From assembly GCA_016859345.1 (NCBI GenBank), contig CM029120.1:21470001-21534000 (forward strand): 64,000 bases of DNA. The letters are read 5' to 3'. Below, in pieces: positions 62,501 through 64,000 of the stretch; position 1 is the stretch's first letter; every line of letters begins with the position of its first letter. Made by a program: the position numbers and the translations under genes. Source of the DNA: Istiophorus platypterus. Taxonomy: Eukaryota; Chordata; Actinopteri; Istiophoriformes; Istiophoridae. The notes under the pieces are model-generated. The model ran no database searches. It worked only from the letters and a program-made list of their open reading frames with translations, and was not told where the DNA came from.

Positions 62501-64000
62501 CAAATGACGAAGGCAGCTGTTACAGCTCTGCCTCAGGAAACTGCTACCATATAATTTCATTATTAAGTATAGCTTCATACAGCTGCTTCAGCACTTTCAC
62601 CAGGGTTACTGGTAGAGGAATAATAGTGTGATGTATACATTTGAGACCATTACCATAAGTCCCAGTAGCTGATTCGCCTCTACTAGAAACATCTTACTGT
62701 GATATTGTTCCTGTCTTGTTCCTGTCTTGCTCCTGTACACTGTATACTTTTTTGCAACAGCAGGTACAAGCATAAAGTACAAGCAGTTCCAAAATTGGAA
62801 TTTTCTTTTCTGACTGCGAATGTCTAAAATAAGCAGTTTTCACACAGTTGCTCATGGCCTACATGCCACATTTACAATCCCCATCTGGAATGGGTGAGAG
62901 AGGAATCTGAGCGGGCTTAGGTGGTTTATCAGAGTTAATGTTCAATGAGCGTATCTCCAGTTTCTCCCCAAATTTAAATACGTCTCAAGGAGGATGCCTG
63001 GAACAAATAGGTGGCTTTTATATTACTTTTGAGGGCAAGGTAATATTTTTTAAATGAAATGTGAACCATTATAATCATAGTCATTATTTTACAGACAATT
63101 TGGTGGACTCTGACATCAGCATCACAACTTATTCTTGGTTCACCCCATGTTCTAGGGTACATGCCATGTGACTGCAGGCTTGGTGTCTTTGTTGTCATAT
63201 CACCTTCACTCTTGTCCTGACATATGTAGTGTCTATGAAAGCAGGATCCAAAATTTATAGATATTTTAAGAAAGTTCTTGTGAAAATCATATGGATGCTA
63301 AGTAGGCAGGTGAGTCTGGGCACACAATAATTTACCCATAAATTTAAGTAGCTAGTCCCAGGATCATCACCTGTATGTTAAATCTAAGATATTTACACTT
63401 AGTATTTCTTTTATCAATTTACATTGCAATTTAAATGTTTCTTAAAAAGACCAAGCACGAAACAATATGACAGCAACATTTTCATATTATGAATATTTCC
63501 ATAGATGTATATTTTAAGTGTGAGTATTTTATGAAGAGGAGAAGTATATTCTTGGGTTAAATATACTATATAATCAGTGTGGACTATATTCCAAATTTGG
63601 GCTTATTTATTGTGTTGTGAGTTTATTGTGTTTAGCTTTTATGTCAATTATTTGTCATTGATGTTACTGTGCTGTGGCCCTATGCATCATATTAATATTA
63701 AATATAGCTACCCACTAATTACTGTGGGTTTTCCACACTGCTATTCAACTGCTGTGACTTCTGATAATTATATGGGCTGGTATAGATTCCTTTTACGTTC
63801 AGCCATTTGTAACCCTGATGAAGGAATACTGTACTGCAACATCGGAACAAGGCTTTCAGTACTTTCCACAATGTAAAATAAGTTCAAATGATCAACTTTT
63901 TTTTCCAGGTATCTTTGGAAATGTTTTACTATATTTACTAAGACATGAGAAGGGCTGGAAGCGGCAGCTTTTCTGACTTACTACCTTGAGTCTCAACCCT

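Larger units (their letters stand above)
55964..64000 (-). other. 5' flank or large first introns of DAAM2; no coding exon found
   Basis: The exon ending at 55963 requires an upstream coding exon, but no segment coding for the expected EKKWQIYCSKKK or TSWP..YID regions was seen on the - strand in these 8 kb. The stretch is probably one long intron continuing past the window. It holds a MITE-like repeat, an ACT microsatellite (59,229-59,280), a CA/TA microsatellite (59,487-59,572) and some GC-richer patches. Confidence 0.7.

Overview
This window is vertebrate nuclear DNA, almost certainly from a ray-finned fish and probably a percomorph. The evidence is two multi-exon vertebrate genes with GT-AG introns, long CA, TA and AAT microsatellites, and several interspersed repeats typical of teleosts (Tc1-like transposons, L2/Rex-like LINE 3' ends, small MITEs). 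Nothing bacterial, viral or plasmid-like was seen.

Layout. Bases 1-11,440 hold no gene I can recognise: AT-rich intergenic DNA with scattered repeats and two LINE remnants. A CpG-rich promoter (about 11,440-11,900) starts MOCS1 on the + strand (11,665-23,406, 11 coding exons). MOCS1 makes both enzymes of the first step of molybdenum-cofactor synthesis, the radical-SAM GTP 3',8-cyclase (MOCS1A, MoaA-like) and cyclic pyranopterin monophosphate synthase (MOCS1B, MoaC-like). The exon 10 / exon 11 structure keeps the vertebrate switch between a MOCS1A that ends in Gly-Gly and a MOCS1A-MOCS1B fusion. Bases 23,407-32,743 separate the two convergent genes and hold a second Tc1-like remnant and probable 3' UTR. 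DAAM2 lies on the - strand: 21 exons between 55,963 and 32,744 encode about 931 residues, from the middle of the GBD/FH3 armadillo region through coiled coil, FH1, FH2 and DAD. The first roughly 140 residues were not found in 55,964-64,000, so the 5' exons probably lie past the right edge.

The two genes are functionally unrelated: one is mitochondrial cofactor synthesis, the other is Wnt/planar-cell-polarity and Rho-dependent actin assembly. Their tail-to-tail neighbourhood matches the MOCS1-DAAM2 neighbourhood of human chromosome 6p21 and supports the DAAM2 rather than DAAM1 assignment.

The most notable points are an in-frame 30-nt microexon in the FH2 linker of DAAM2, which matches in position, length and partly in sequence the alternatively spliced DAAM1 microexon; a splice donor built from the Gly-Gly-stop codons of MOCS1A, with a second candidate donor exactly 15 nt downstream; and an unusually long (about 200 residue) MOCS1A-MOCS1B linker inside one exon. 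I saw no convincing evidence for a wholly new biological system.
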